In this document: piece after piece, positions 31,537 to 41,180 of the stretch
Layout of the letters: the number at the start of each line of letters is the position of its first letter
Numbering within the stretch: position 1 is the stretch's first letter
Source of the DNA: Candidatus Olsenella pullicola
GTDB taxonomy: Bacteria > Actinomycetota > Coriobacteriia > Coriobacteriales > Atopobiaceae
Direction: 5' to 3'
Length of the DNA stretch: 48,895 nucleotides
Assembly: GCA_019117265.1 (NCBI GenBank)
Contig: DXAB01000136.1
Coordinates: forward strand, 1-48,895
Notes under the pieces: generated by a model
What the model was told of the DNA's origin: nothing
The model's input: only the letters and a program-made list of their open reading frames with translations
Databases searched by the model: none
Translations under genes and position numbers: made by a program

Positions 31537-32903
31537 CGAGGCTCACCCTCCACCGTGCCCCTCAGGTACCACGTCCTTGCCTGATCAACGCGGACGTCCA
31601 CAAGGGAACCGACGAGCGTCTCGGCAGGGATGCCGTCGGGAACGGCAAAGTGGACGGTCTGGTTCTTCTCGCTGTGCCCAACCATGACGTTCTTGTCGCG
31701 CTTTGAGGAGCCCTCCACGAGCACGCGTGCGAGCGAGCCGAGGTCTCTCTGATTGGCCTCGTACGCCTGCCTGGCCACCTGGGCCGCAAGGCGGTCAAAC
31801 CTGTCCTGGATGACCTCGTGCGGCGTGTCGTCGGGAATCTTGGCGGCGGGGGTGCCTGGCCTGCGAGAGTAGATGAACGTATAGGCGGACGAGAAGGACG
31901 CCTCCCTGACGAGCGAGAGGGTGTCGAGAAAATCCTCCTCCGTCTCCCCCGGAAAGCCGACGATGATGTCGGTGGAGAGCGCGAGACCGGGGACGCCCTC
32001 CCTCAGGCGCTCGACGAGCGCAAGGTACTCCTCGCGCGTATAGCTCCTGTTCATGGCCTTGAGGATGCGGCTGGATCCGCTCTGCACGGCAAGGTGGAGG
32101 TGCGGCATGACCGAGGGGATCTCCGCCATCGCGCGGATGGTCTCGTCAGAGAGGTCCTTGGGGTTTGACGAGGTGAAGCGGATGCGCTCAATGCCCGTCT
32201 CCCCCACCCTGCGAAGAAGCTCGGCAAAGCGGGGCTCGCCGTAGATGTTACGGCCATACGAGTTGACGTTCTGCCCGAGGAGGGTGACCTCTCGAACGCC
32301 GTCGGCAACAAGCAGCTCGACCTCGGAGACGATGCTCTCCATCGTGCGGCTCTTTTCGCGGCCTCGCACGTAGGGGACGATGCAGTAGGTGCAGAAGTTG
32401 TTGCACCCGGTCATGATGGGGACCCACGCATGGAAGCGCTGCGCCCTGTGGCTCGGGAGGTCGGTCGAGAAGGGGCGCCCCTCCTCGACGACGTCAACCT
32501 CAATGGGATGGCCCTCGGACTCAAAGGCCTCGGCGAGAAGTGCGGGAAGGCTGGCGAGCGCGCTCGTTCCAAAGACGACGTCGGCGCAGGGAATGTGCTC
32601 GCGAATCTTCTCTCCGTCGCGCTGGGCGATGCAGCCGCCAATGGCGACGACGCGCTTTCCGGAGGGTGGCGTTGGCGCGGAGACCATGGCGGACGCCTGG
32701 CCGTAGAGGCGCTGGTCGGCGTTCTCACGCACGCAGCAGGTCATGAAGACGACGATGTCGGCGTCATCGGGTTCCTCGACGCAGAGGCAGCCGCACTCGT
32801 CGAGCAGCCCGGAGACGCGCTCGGAGTCGTGGAGGTTCATCTGGCAGCCAAAGGTCTTGACGCAGTAGGTCTTTCCAACGAGCAGGGAGGGGCGCGACAT
32901 CAT
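31533..32903 (-). CDS. miaB: tRNA-2-methylthio-adenosine synthase MiaB
   Basis: MiaB is a radical-SAM methylthiotransferase that converts i6A37 to ms2i6A37 in tRNA. The 456-aa protein has the N-terminal cluster-binding domain with cysteines in TFGCQMN, MTCCVRE and GGCIAQR, the radical-SAM CxxxCxxC motif in GCNNFCTYCIVPYVRG, and a C-terminal TRAM domain (VGSLVDVRVDQA). It starts at tandem ATG codons (32903 or 32900) that overlap the spoVS stop. It resembles RimO, encoded at 39327-40652, but the VKTFGCQMN N-terminus and immediate linkage to miaA identify it as MiaB. Confidence 0.96.
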   Translation of the reverse strand: MMSRPSLLVGKTYCVKTFGCQMNLHDSERVSGLLDECGCLCVEEPDDADIVVFMTCCVRENADQRLYGQASAMVSAPTPPSGKRVVAIGGCIAQRDGEKIREHIPCADVVFGTSALASLPALLAEAFESEGHPIEVDVVEEGRPFSTDLPSHRAQRFHAWVPIMTGCNNFCTYCIVPYVRGREKSRTMESIVSEVELLVADGVREVTLLGQNVNSYGRNIYGEPRFAELLRRVGETGIERIRFTSSNPKDLSDETIRAMAEIPSVMPHLHLAVQSGSSRILKAMNRSYTREEYLALVERLREGVPGLALSTDIIVGFPGETEEDFLDTLSLVREASFSSAYTFIYSRRPGTPAAKIPDDTPHEVIQDRFDRLAAQVARQAYEANQRDLGSLARVLVEGSSKRDKNVMVGHSEKNQTVHFAVPDGIPAETLVGSLVDVRVDQARTWYLRGTVEGEPR

Positions 32904-33223
32904 ATGGTGAGCTCCGTGGACTCAGGCTCCGAGGCACTGGCGGCGGTGGTCGGGGCGACGATGCGGTGGACGTAGACGGCAATCCTTATTGCGGTGCGGC
33001 TCTCGCCGGCAATCTCTATGTCGGAGAAGGTCGGTGCGCACGAGATGTCGATCCCCGTGGGAATGAGAAAGCCGCGCGCGATGGCCATGGCCTTGATGGC
33101 CTGGTTGACGGCGCCGGCGCCCACGCACTGGATGTTGACGGGAACCCCGTCCTTGACGAGGCCTGCTATGGCACCGGCAACCGAGGCCGGGGACGACTTG
33201 CTCGACACCTTTAGATAGTCCAT
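32900..33223 (-). CDS. spoVS: Stage V sporulation protein S homologue
   Basis: A 107-aa protein that matches SpoVS closely over residues 1-88 (MDYLKVSSKSSPASVAGAIAG, NIQCVGAGAVNQAIKAMAIARG, DISCAPTFSDIEI, RTAIRIAVYVHR), a small Alba-like fold thought to bind nucleic acid. The C-terminal 19 residues are a low-complexity tail. In Bacillus it affects sporulation and septation, but the gene is widespread in non-sporulating bacteria. Here it sits between a GHKL ATPase gene and miaB, near rny, an order partly shared with Bacillus. The ATG at 33223 follows AGGAG. No sporulation genes are in the window. Confidence 0.93.
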   Translation of the reverse strand: MDYLKVSSKSSPASVAGAIAGLVKDGVPVNIQCVGAGAVNQAIKAMAIARGFLIPTGIDISCAPTFSDIEIAGESRTAIRIAVYVHRIVAPTTAASASEPESTELTI

Positions 33224-33335
33224 GTCTTGTCTCCTGCTGTGTAGCTTCTGCGATCTGCTACGAAAATGCTGCAATGGTCCTGAAAATTCTACTGGTAAAC
33301 ACCGTGTTTGAGAAGGGTTCGGGGTCTTGGGCCAG

Positions 33336-34424
33336 CTAGTCCGGCTCCTCGAGCTCAAGCGTGACGGTGATTCTCCCCTTTCCCACGCGGACCTTGGGAT
33401 CTGAGGAGAGCGCTAGGTAGTAGCGGTCCGCGATCATGCCAAAGTCTCGCTCGACCGCGCGAGAGAACTCGTCAAGGTCGGAGCGAGAGAGCCTGAGACC
33501 CCGGCGGTCGCGCAGGAGGTCCACCTCACGCCCCTCGGGACGCGTCTGGCCACCGCGCCGCAGCAGGTGGGAAAGGACGCTTCTCAGGGGGCGTATCTGG
33601 CCGACGATGATGCGGTGGGCGGTGCGCTCGGACATCTCGAGCCCCAGGAGCCTTGCCTGCTCGCGGAGGTCCGAGGCATCGGCGGCGGCTGCAAGGCGGC
33701 CGGGTACGGGAAGCTCCTCGAGCGAGTCCATGAAGAGCAGGTCGGAGGCATCAAGGCCAAGGTTGGTGCGGGCGCGCGCCGTGGCGACGACCTCGGCCGG
33801 GGAGCCGACGTACACCTCGCAGGCAGAGCGCTCCTCAAGGGCAAACTCGCAGCAGGTGCGGATGATGTTGTGAGGCCCCCTGAGACTTCCCGGAGAATCG
33901 GGGTCATCGTCGACGATGGTGGGCCACGTTGACTGGTCGGCGCGCTCGGGAAGCAGCTCCGAGTCCGTCACCACGCGTATGGCGGCGCCCTTGCCGGGGG
34001 CGGAGGAGACGACCTCGGAGCTGACGCAGTTCTCCCTGATCGAGAAGAGCGCCATGCCCCTTCCGTGGACGCCCCAGCGATCCATGCGAACGCTGTCGAG
34101 CTTGGAGGTGACGCGAGCCTCGAAGATGCGCTCCTGCATGTCCTGGGGGATTCCGGATCCGTCGTCAAGCATCGTCGTGGTGCGGATGGCACCCTCGCGC
34201 GAGGTGGCAACGTAGATGCGGCGCGCCCCCGCGTCCCTTGCGTTTCGGAGCATCTCGATTATCGCGTCCTCGACGCATCGGATGTCGTGCTTGGCCTGAC
34301 GGCGCTCGGCCTCCGAGACGCGAAGGCGAACGTACCCCTCGCCGAGGCTCTCCTCGACGCGAAGGGCACGCTCGCCGCCCATTGATGAGACGAAGCTAAG
34401 GAGGTCTCCTGCCGAATCGGCCAT
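33336..34424 (-). CDS. MutL-like GHKL ATPase of unknown function
   Basis: A 362-aa protein with an N-terminal GHKL ATPase domain. The N-box is IIEMLRNARDAGA (E57 in the catalytic and N61 in the Mg position), followed by DDGSGIP (87-93), EARVTSKL (102-109) and the lid GVHGRGMALFSI (118-128). The DAGA, TSKL and G-x-x-G-RGMA order is closer to MutL (ENSLDAGA, ATSKI, GFRGEALASI) than to histidine kinases; no phosphorylatable His domain or membrane segment exists. Residues about 160-362 match nothing I recognise and lack the MutL endonuclease motif DQHAxxER. It lies between rny and spoVS, possibly on the rny transcript. Function unknown. Confidence 0.75.
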   Translation of the reverse strand: MADSAGDLLSFVSSMGGERALRVEESLGEGYVRLRVSEAERRQAKHDIRCVEDAIIEMLRNARDAGARRIYVATSREGAIRTTTMLDDGSGIPQDMQERIFEARVTSKLDSVRMDRWGVHGRGMALFSIRENCVSSEVVSSAPGKGAAIRVVTDSELLPERADQSTWPTIVDDDPDSPGSLRGPHNIIRTCCEFALEERSACEVYVGSPAEVVATARARTNLGLDASDLLFMDSLEELPVPGRLAAAADASDLREQARLLGLEMSERTAHRIIVGQIRPLRSVLSHLLRRGGQTRPEGREVDLLRDRRGLRLSRSDLDEFSRAVERDFGMIADRYYLALSSDPKVRVGKGRITVTLELEEPD

Positions 34425-34433
34425 GCGCCACCG

Positions 34434-35990
34434 TTACTTGGCCACGTCCACGGCACGGGACTCGCGAATGACGACAACCCGAACCTGGCCGGGATACTCC
34501 ATCTCGTCCTCGATCTGCTTTGCGATGTCGTGAGCGAGAACCGTTGCCTGGGCGTCAGAGATTTTCTCGGGCTCGACCATGACGTGGAGCTCGCGACCGG
34601 CCTGCATGGCGTAGGTGCGCTCGACGCCGTCATGCGCGTTGGAGATCTCCTCGAGCTTCTCGAGACGCTTGATGTAGTTCTCGGCAGACTCGCGGCGTGC
34701 GCCGGGACGAGCAGCGGATATGGCATCGGCGGCCTGGACGAGCACGTCGAGCACGGTGTCCGGGTCAACGTCTGCGTGGTGCGCCTCGATGGCGTGGACG
34801 ATCTCGGGACGCTCGCCGTAGCGACGGGCGAGGTCGGCGCCAATCACGGCGTGAGGGCCCTCGACCTCGTGGTCGATCGCCTTGCCAAGGTCGTGCAGCA
34901 GGCCTGCACGCTTTGCGGGGACCTCGTCAAGGCCAAGCTCGGAGGCCATGATGCCGCAGAGCGCGGACACCTGGACGGAGTGCGAGAGCACGTTCTGGCC
35001 AAAGGAGGTGCGGTAGCGCAGAGCGCCAAGGGTCTTTACCAGCTCGGGGTGAAGGTCATGGATGCCGGCGTCAAACGCCGCCTGCTCGCCGGCCTCGCGC
35101 ACGCGCTCTGCGACGAGCGCCTCGGCCTTCTTGTAGAGCTCCTCGATGCGCGCGGGGTGAATGCGGCCGTCGGCAATGAGGTTCTCGAGCGCGACGCGGG
35201 CGGTCTCTCGACGAACGGGGTCAAAGCTCGAGAGCACGACGGTCTCTGGGGTGTCATCGATGACAAGGGAGACTCCGGAGACCTGCTCGAAGGTGCGGAT
35301 GTTGCGACCCTCACGTCCGATGATGCGGCCCTTGAGGTCATCGGAGGGAATGTGCACGGAGGTCACCGTGATCTCGCCGGCCTGATCGGCGGCACAGCGC
35401 TGAATGGCGGTGGAGATAATCTCGCGGGCGGTCTTGTCGGCCTTGGCACGAACGGCCTGCTCGGCCTCGCGGAGAATCTGAGCCTCCTCGCGAACGGACT
35501 CGGCGCGTACGCGGGCGAGCAGCTCGTCGTGGGCCTCGTCGCTCGAGAGCCCGGCGATGCGCTCGAGCTCGGACTGCTGACGGTTGAACATCTCCTCGAC
35601 CTCGTTCTTGCGGCGGTCAAGCTGTCCCTGGAGACTCGAGAGCTGGTGCTCGCGGCGATCGAGGGCGTCATTGCGGTGGTCGAGCGACTCCTCACGCTGC
35701 ATGATGCGGTTCTCGAGGTTCTGGAGCTCTCCCTTGCGCTTCTTCTCCTCGGCCTCGGAGACCTGCTTGAGCTGGAGGATCTCCTCCTTGGCCTCGAGAA
35801 CGGCCTCCTTCTTGGAGCTCTCCGCCTGGCGCTTGGCCTCGCTTGCGATTCTGCTGGCCTCGTCGCGCGCCGAGGAGAGCTGGGCCTCGGCGTCCCGCAG
35901 GCGGGAGTTGCTCTTACCGGCGAGCAGGAAGTAGACGATGGCGGCCCCTATCGCGAGGCCAACGACCCCAAAAATCACAGATTCCAACAT
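34434..35990 (-). CDS. rny: Ribonuclease Y
   Basis: RNase Y is a membrane-bound endoribonuclease that starts mRNA decay. The 518-aa protein has an N-terminal membrane helix (residues 2-24), a long coiled coil (30-200), a KH domain (GRIIGREGRNIRTFEQVSG) and an HD domain (LLHDLGKAIDHE, EAHHADVD), with a C-terminal EYPGQVRVVVIRE block. All are standard for the family. Its own promoter appears at 36187-36216, about 200 bases upstream, leaving a long leader. It is followed by the GHKL ATPase gene with nine bases between them. RNase J and PNPase are encoded in the same window. Confidence 0.97.
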   Translation of the reverse strand: MLESVIFGVVGLAIGAAIVYFLLAGKSNSRLRDAEAQLSSARDEASRIASEAKRQAESSKKEAVLEAKEEILQLKQVSEAEEKKRKGELQNLENRIMQREESLDHRNDALDRREHQLSSLQGQLDRRKNEVEEMFNRQQSELERIAGLSSDEAHDELLARVRAESVREEAQILREAEQAVRAKADKTAREIISTAIQRCAADQAGEITVTSVHIPSDDLKGRIIGREGRNIRTFEQVSGVSLVIDDTPETVVLSSFDPVRRETARVALENLIADGRIHPARIEELYKKAEALVAERVREAGEQAAFDAGIHDLHPELVKTLGALRYRTSFGQNVLSHSVQVSALCGIMASELGLDEVPAKRAGLLHDLGKAIDHEVEGPHAVIGADLARRYGERPEIVHAIEAHHADVDPDTVLDVLVQAADAISAARPGARRESAENYIKRLEKLEEISNAHDGVERTYAMQAGRELHVMVEPEKISDAQATVLAHDIAKQIEDEMEYPGQVRVVVIRESRAVDVAK

Positions 35991-36034
35991 TGCTGCTCCT
36001 CAGATGATGCGTTCTTGTGCGGTGGTTATGGAAA

Positions 36035-36055
36035 CCGCGGCACGACGTGCCACGG
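36035..36055 (-). other. hairpin in the rny leader
   Basis: In the roughly 190-base leader before rny, GGCACG (36039-36044) pairs with CGTGCC (36046-36051), and the outer CCG/CGG pairs extend the stem past one mismatch. It lies 45-65 bases upstream of the rny start. A weak 60-codon GTG-initiated frame (36000-36182) spans the leader and ends in the rny ribosome binding site; I do not call it a gene. Confidence 0.4.
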
Positions 36056-36186
36056 AACCCGCCATCGGAGGTGCAGTCAGTGCGCCTATGTCATGGGTGA
36101 AACTCGTGCGACAGCCAACGGTACGTATAGGGCAAAAGTACATCAGCTGGGTGACCAGCGTGAGAATGCGCTCCAATAGCACACCA

Positions 36187-36216
36187 ATCCTAACGTTGAG
36201 ACCGCGACTCTGTCAA
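36187..36216 (-). promoter_or_regulatory. rny promoter
   Basis: On the minus strand a perfect TTGACA (36211-36216) and TAGGAT (36187-36192) are 18 bases apart, in the gap between recX and rny. It would start a transcript about 185-190 bases before the rny start codon. Confidence 0.65.
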
Positions 36217-36236
36217 ATGCGCCCGTGGTAGACGGA

Positions 36237-36889
36237 CTATTCATCCTCACTGAGAACGTCACGGGCGACCTCGGCGGATAGCGAGAGGGAAAAGCCCCTG
36301 CCGCAGAGAAATCTCACCGTCTTCTCATAATCGTTCTTGCCCGTCAGCCTGCGACGGCGTGCCAGGGAGAGCGCTCGCTCTCGCTCGGCATCCGAGCTGA
36401 CGTATTCCTCGGGCCAGCCGTCGATGGCGTCAGGGCTTATTCCCCTGCGCTCGAGCTCACGCTCGATCTTGAGTCTTCCCCAGCCCGATGCAACCTTCGA
36501 CCGCGCAAAGGAGGCACCAAAACGAGCGTCGTCAACCAGCCCGCAGGACACCGCACGCTCGACGAGTTCCTCGACCACAGACGTTGGGTAGCCGTCTGTG
36601 CGGAGCTTTTCTGAGAGCTCCGCCGAGGAGTAGTCCCTTCGGCCAAGAAGGGACTCCACGCGGTTTCTGCCACATGACAGCGAGCACTCTCTCAAGAGGT
36701 GGAGAAGCTCTGCGCGAGAGGAGGGGCGGCGCGCGCCGTCCTCTTGGATGGAGAGGAGGCGCCTACCCACCGCAGCAGGCACACGAAGCTCCTCGGTTCC
36801 GTGAGACTCGACTGAGATGCGAAGCGTGGCACGGGGCCTAAGAGAGCCCCGTGCCGGTGGCGCGACGTCCCACTCGAAGGGGGCCGGCG

Positions 36890-36893
<4 letters not shown>
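36237..36893 (-). CDS. recX: Regulatory protein RecX
   Basis: RecX binds RecA filaments and limits their activity. The 218-aa protein consists of an N-terminal extension of about 75 residues and three-helix repeats typical of RecX ([60 protein letters not shown]). The start is GTG 36893, which overlaps the recA stop by four bases, so it is translationally coupled to recA and shares its LexA-controlled promoter. Confidence 0.92.
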
Positions 36894-37984
<1,091 letters not shown>

Positions 37985-38014
37985 GCTTTCTCCCTTGCTA
38001 GAACTGTCGACGTG

Positions 38015-38043
38015 ATGGTATCCGAACAACCGTTCTGAGTCAA
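38015..38043 (-). promoter_or_regulatory. recA promoter with LexA box
   Basis: On the minus strand TTGACT (38038-38043) and TACCAT (38015-38020) are 17 bases apart. The spacer contains the LexA operator CGAACAACCGTTCT (plus coordinates 38023-38036), a near-perfect dyad GAAC-N4-GTTC. It lies 31 bases before the recA start codon. Confidence 0.8.
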
Positions 38044-38189
38044 TACCGCTGATTTGAACATAGCAGGGAGGGCTTGCGGCGAGCGTACCGCAGGCTGACG
38101 CAAGACTGCCCTAAGGAGGGGTCCTTTTTCGCGATTGCGAGAAATGGCTCACATGGGCGCGCCGGTGGTCCCACAGAGACAATCACGTG

Positions 38190-38726
38190 TTACTCGACGG
38201 AGTTATCAGAAATCTCCATGACACCTTCACGTAGGAGCCCTATGGCACGGACGACTGCGGCCCTGCGGACAGCCGCACGGTCTCCGCTGAAACCGTTGAG
38301 GACGGTGCGCGTCCCGCGAGGCGTGGCGAGCCCCATCCATACTGTTCCCACGGGCTTGCGGGGCTCGGCGCCCCCGGGTCCGGCGATTCCCGTTACTGAG
38401 ACCGCGACGTCGCACCCAAGGACACGACGTGCGCCCTCGGCCATCTGCTCGGCGCACTCGCTCGAGACGGCACCAACCTCGGGGGTGTCAAGAACCTGAG
38501 ACGAGACCCCGAGCACCTCGCGCTTTACGGGAATGGCGTAGCTCACCACTCCTCCTCGGACAACGGCAGACGAGCCCGGGACGGCGGTGAGACATCCGCA
38601 GACCAGGCCTCCCGTGCAGGACTCTGCCGTGCCAAGCGTGACGCCGCGCTCGGATGCCAGCCCCACGAGCTCTGCGCAGGCGTCAAAGAGCCCGCCGTCA
38701 TCCTCGATGAGCGTCTTCTCTCCCAT
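38190..38726 (-). CDS. CinA C-terminal domain protein (NMN amidohydrolase type)
   Basis: A 178-aa protein equal to the C-terminal domain of CinA, also found alone as PncC/YgaD, which deamidates nicotinamide mononucleotide in the pyridine nucleotide cycle. Family motifs are TAESCTGG near residues 33-40, VVSYAIPVKREVLGV, VSVTGIAGPGG and GTVWMGLA. The N-terminal molybdopterin-binding half of full CinA is absent. It is placed between pgsA and recA, the common Gram-positive order pgsA-cinA-recA. The ribosome binding site AGGGAGAG overlaps the end of pgsA. Confidence 0.93.
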   Translation of the reverse strand: MGEKTLIEDDGGLFDACAELVGLASERGVTLGTAESCTGGLVCGCLTAVPGSSAVVRGGVVSYAIPVKREVLGVSSQVLDTPEVGAVSSECAEQMAEGARRVLGCDVAVSVTGIAGPGGAEPRKPVGTVWMGLATPRGTRTVLNGFSGDRAAVRRAAVVRAIGLLREGVMEISDNSVE

Positions 38727-38735
38727 GCTCTCTCC

Positions 38736-39326
38736 CTATGCGCGAAACACGACGTGGCGCGCGTTCCAGAAATACTGGGCCCCGGAGACGACGGTGAGCA
38801 CCACCGCGGCTACCATGAGTGCCCAGGAGACGAGGGAGATGACACCATAGTCGTTGAAGGAGACGGCCGCGAGGGCAAAGGCGAGGTAGTAGCCGCACAG
38901 AGAGACCATCGTGACGGCCGTCTTGGCCTTTCCGAGCCCGTCCGCGGCGATGACCTCCCCGTTAGAGGCGGCGACCATCCTCAGCGCGCTCACGAGAAAC
39001 TCACGCACCAAGATGATGAAGACGACCCACACGGAAACGACCCCATCCTCCAAGAGAAGCAGAAGGGCCGAGAAGACCAGAAGCTTGTCGGCTATGGGGT
39101 CGAGGAACTTGCCGAAGTCGGTGATCTCGTTTCGAGAGCGGGCGAGGTAGCCGTCTACCTTGTCGGTGAGCGAGAGGGTGACGTAGATCAGGAAGGCGGC
39201 AACGGCGAAGGGTGCGTTGGCATACCCGTGGGCCATTGCCGCGACGACCATGAAGACGGGAATGAGGGCAATCCTCACGCAGGTCACGATGTTTGCGGGC
39301 GTCCACACGTCCTTCTCGTCGGTCAT
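38736..39326 (-). CDS. pgsA: Phosphatidylglycerophosphate synthase
   Basis: PgsA makes phosphatidylglycerol phosphate from CDP-diacylglycerol and glycerol-3-phosphate. The 196-aa membrane protein opens with the usual WTPANIVTCVRIALIPVF and carries the CDP-alcohol phosphotransferase signature as DKVDGYLARSRNEITDFGKFLDPIADK, here cited by its DG, AR, G and two Asp positions (residues about 56-82). Five or six membrane helices are evident. It matches canonical PgsA better than the paralogue at 16866-17597 and lies in the conserved pgsA-cinA-recA order. AGGAGGGCC precedes ATG 39326. Confidence 0.95.
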   Translation of the reverse strand: MTDEKDVWTPANIVTCVRIALIPVFMVVAAMAHGYANAPFAVAAFLIYVTLSLTDKVDGYLARSRNEITDFGKFLDPIADKLLVFSALLLLLEDGVVSVWVVFIILVREFLVSALRMVAASNGEVIAADGLGKAKTAVTMVSLCGYYLAFALAAVSFNDYGVISLVSWALMVAAVVLTVVSGAQYFWNARHVVFRA

Positions 39327-40652
39327 CTAGAGGCCCTCCTCGACGATTTCTCCAATGAGCTCGTAGCAGAAGGAGTCAACGAGGTCGACGGTCACGATGT
39401 CCCCAACGGCAGCCTCGCCGTATGCGATGTGGACGGCGCCGTCAGAGTCCGGTGCCTGGAACCATGCGTGACCGATGAGCTCGGGGCCGTCGTCGCCCTC
39501 CTCGATTCCGTCGACGATGACGCGCACGCGCTCGCCGACGTGGGAGGCCGTCGCAGCAAAGCCGAGCTGCTCGGTGAGATCGATAAGGCGCTGGGTGCGC
39601 TCGAGCTTGACGGCCTCGTCAACCTGCTCCGGCATGGACGCGGCCCTCGTGCCCTCCTCCTGCGAGTAGGCAAAGACGGAGCAGTAGTCAAACTCCTCCT
39701 CCGCGATGAAATCGTAGAGCTCGTCGGCCTCGTCGTCGGTCTCCCCGGGAAAGCCCGCCATGCCCGTGGTGCGCAGCACCATGCCGGGAATCTCGGACCT
39801 GAGGCGGGCAAAGAGCGCGCGCAGCTCATCGGGAGAGCCGGAGCGGCCCATCGCCTTGAGGACACGTGCGGAACAGTGTTGGATGGGAATGTCAATGTAG
39901 GGCAGGACCTCGTCTACGTCGCGAATGGTGGAGACGAGCTCGTCGGTCATCCCCTCGGGCTGGAGGTAGAGGACCCTCACCCAGCCCCCATAGGGGCGCA
40001 CGACGTCCGCGACGCGCCTGAGCAGCGAGGCGAGGGTGTCCCTCTCGCCGAGGTCGCATCCCCAGACACCGGTGTCCTGCCCGATGAGCACGACCTCACG
40101 CACGCCGCCCTCCATGAGGTCGCGGACCTCGAGGGCGATCTCGTCTGCCGGGCGGGAGTGATAGCGTCCGCGAATGTAGGGAATGGCGCAGAACGTGCAG
40201 AAGCGATCGCACCCCTCGGAGATCTTGGCAAAGGCGCTTGCACCCTCGATGGTGCGCAGGGCAACGGAGCCGGTCTCCGGAGCCGAGGGAGCGCTTACGC
40301 CAAGAACGTCGCACACCACGCCGACGATGCCATCCTCGTCCTCGGCACGAACGAAGGCGGAGACCTCGGGCAGCTCGTCGGCGAGGGCGTCGCCGTAGCG
40401 TGAGGGGACACAGCCGCACATCACGATGGGACAGTCCCGAACGCCGGCGCTTCGCTCCTCGGCGAGCTGAAGGGTCGCCTCGACAGACTCCTCGGTGGCC
40501 GAAGCGAGAAAAGAGCAGGTGTTGACGATGGCGACGTCGGCCTCGGACGCCTCGAGAGTCTCCTCAAAGCCCGCTGCGAGCAGAAGGGCGCGCATGCGGT
40601 CCGAATCGACCTCGTTCTTGGCACAGCCGAGCGTAACGATGAGAAACTGCAC
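39327..40652 (-). CDS. rimO: Ribosomal protein S12 methylthiotransferase RimO
   Basis: RimO is a radical-SAM enzyme that methylthiolates Asp88/89 of ribosomal protein S12. The 441-aa protein has TLGCAKNEVDSDRM at the N-terminus, cysteines in NTCSF and MCGCVPSR, the radical-SAM CxxxCxxC in EGCDRFCTFCAIPYIRG, and a C-terminal TRAM domain. The KNEVDSE-like N-terminus separates RimO from MiaB. The start is GTG 40652 after GAGGGGG. Its stop abuts the pgsA start, so rimO, pgsA and cinA are likely one operon. Confidence 0.96.
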   Translation of the reverse strand: MQFLIVTLGCAKNEVDSDRMRALLLAAGFEETLEASEADVAIVNTCSFLASATEESVEATLQLAEERSAGVRDCPIVMCGCVPSRYGDALADELPEVSAFVRAEDEDGIVGVVCDVLGVSAPSAPETGSVALRTIEGASAFAKISEGCDRFCTFCAIPYIRGRYHSRPADEIALEVRDLMEGGVREVVLIGQDTGVWGCDLGERDTLASLLRRVADVVRPYGGWVRVLYLQPEGMTDELVSTIRDVDEVLPYIDIPIQHCSARVLKAMGRSGSPDELRALFARLRSEIPGMVLRTTGMAGFPGETDDEADELYDFIAEEEFDYCSVFAYSQEEGTRAASMPEQVDEAVKLERTQRLIDLTEQLGFAATASHVGERVRVIVDGIEEGDDGPELIGHAWFQAPDSDGAVHIAYGEAAVGDIVTVDLVDSFCYELIGEIVEEGL

Positions 40653-40665
40653 CTAAACCCCCTCG

Positions 40666-41163
40666 TTAGCGGTAGTTCACGAACTGGAGGGGCTGACCGT
40701 AGTCACGCTCCCTGAGGACGGCGATAACGGACTGGAGGACGTCCTTTGAGGCGGAGCTCACGCGAAGCTTGTCACCCTCGATGGTGGCCTTGGCCTTGAC
40801 CTTGAGGTCGCGGATGTCCTTGGAGATCTTCTTGGCGGTGTCGGCATCGATTCCCTGGACGATGGAGCCCATCTGGCGCACCGTCATGCCGCTTGCGCCC
40901 TGAGGGTCAGCCCAGCGGATGGCTTTGAGGTCTATGCCGCGGCGCGTGAGCTTGGTGGCAAGCACATCGCGCACCTGGCTCGCAACAAACTCAGAGGGGG
41001 CCTCGATCTTGAGGGAGCCGTCCTTCTTTGAGAGCTCGAGGGTGGCTCCGGTCCCCTTGAGGTCGTATCGCTGCGTGAGCTCGCGGGCGGCCTGCTGATA
41101 GGCGTTGTCAACCTCCTGCATGTCAACGACGGAAACCACGTCGAAGCTCGATTCCTTTGCCAT
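40666..41163 (-). CDS. YajQ-family nucleotide-binding protein
   Basis: A 165-aa member of the DUF520/YajQ family, with two tandem ferredoxin-like halves. Recognisable segments are SSFDVVSVVDMQEVDNAYQQA near the N-terminus, the RYDLKG strand, and DVLQSVIAVLRERDYGQPLQFVNYR at the C-terminus. Relatives bind tRNA-like nucleic acid, and in Xanthomonas a homologue is a cyclic-di-GMP receptor; the role here is open. AAAGGA lies before ATG 41163. A perfect hairpin separates it from the RodZ-like gene upstream. Confidence 0.92.
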   Translation of the reverse strand: MAKESSFDVVSVVDMQEVDNAYQQAARELTQRYDLKGTGATLELSKKDGSLKIEAPSEFVASQVRDVLATKLTRRGIDLKAIRWADPQGASGMTVRQMGSIVQGIDADTAKKISKDIRDLKVKAKATIEGDKLRVSSASKDVLQSVIAVLRERDYGQPLQFVNYR

Positions 41164-41180
41164 GTCGTACCAGTCCTTTC

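Noticed and set aside
34530..36179. 549-codon plus-strand open frame opposite rny
   Set aside because: It is the mirror of the rny coiled-coil codons (Leu/Gly/Val-rich) and lacks a start signal; rny is unambiguous.
36000..36182. 60-codon minus-strand frame in the rny leader
   Set aside because: Codon use is unlike the neighbouring genes and there is no ribosome binding site; mentioned only as a possible leader peptide.
38101..38120. Short AAGGA-GGGG-TCCTT hairpin followed by T residues upstream of recA
   Set aside because: Only a 5-bp stem, and no plus-strand gene precedes it, so a terminator call is not justified.
38754..40403. 549-codon plus-strand frame opposite pgsA and rimO
   Set aside because: Antisense to two certain genes; Gly/Asp/Val-rich without motifs.
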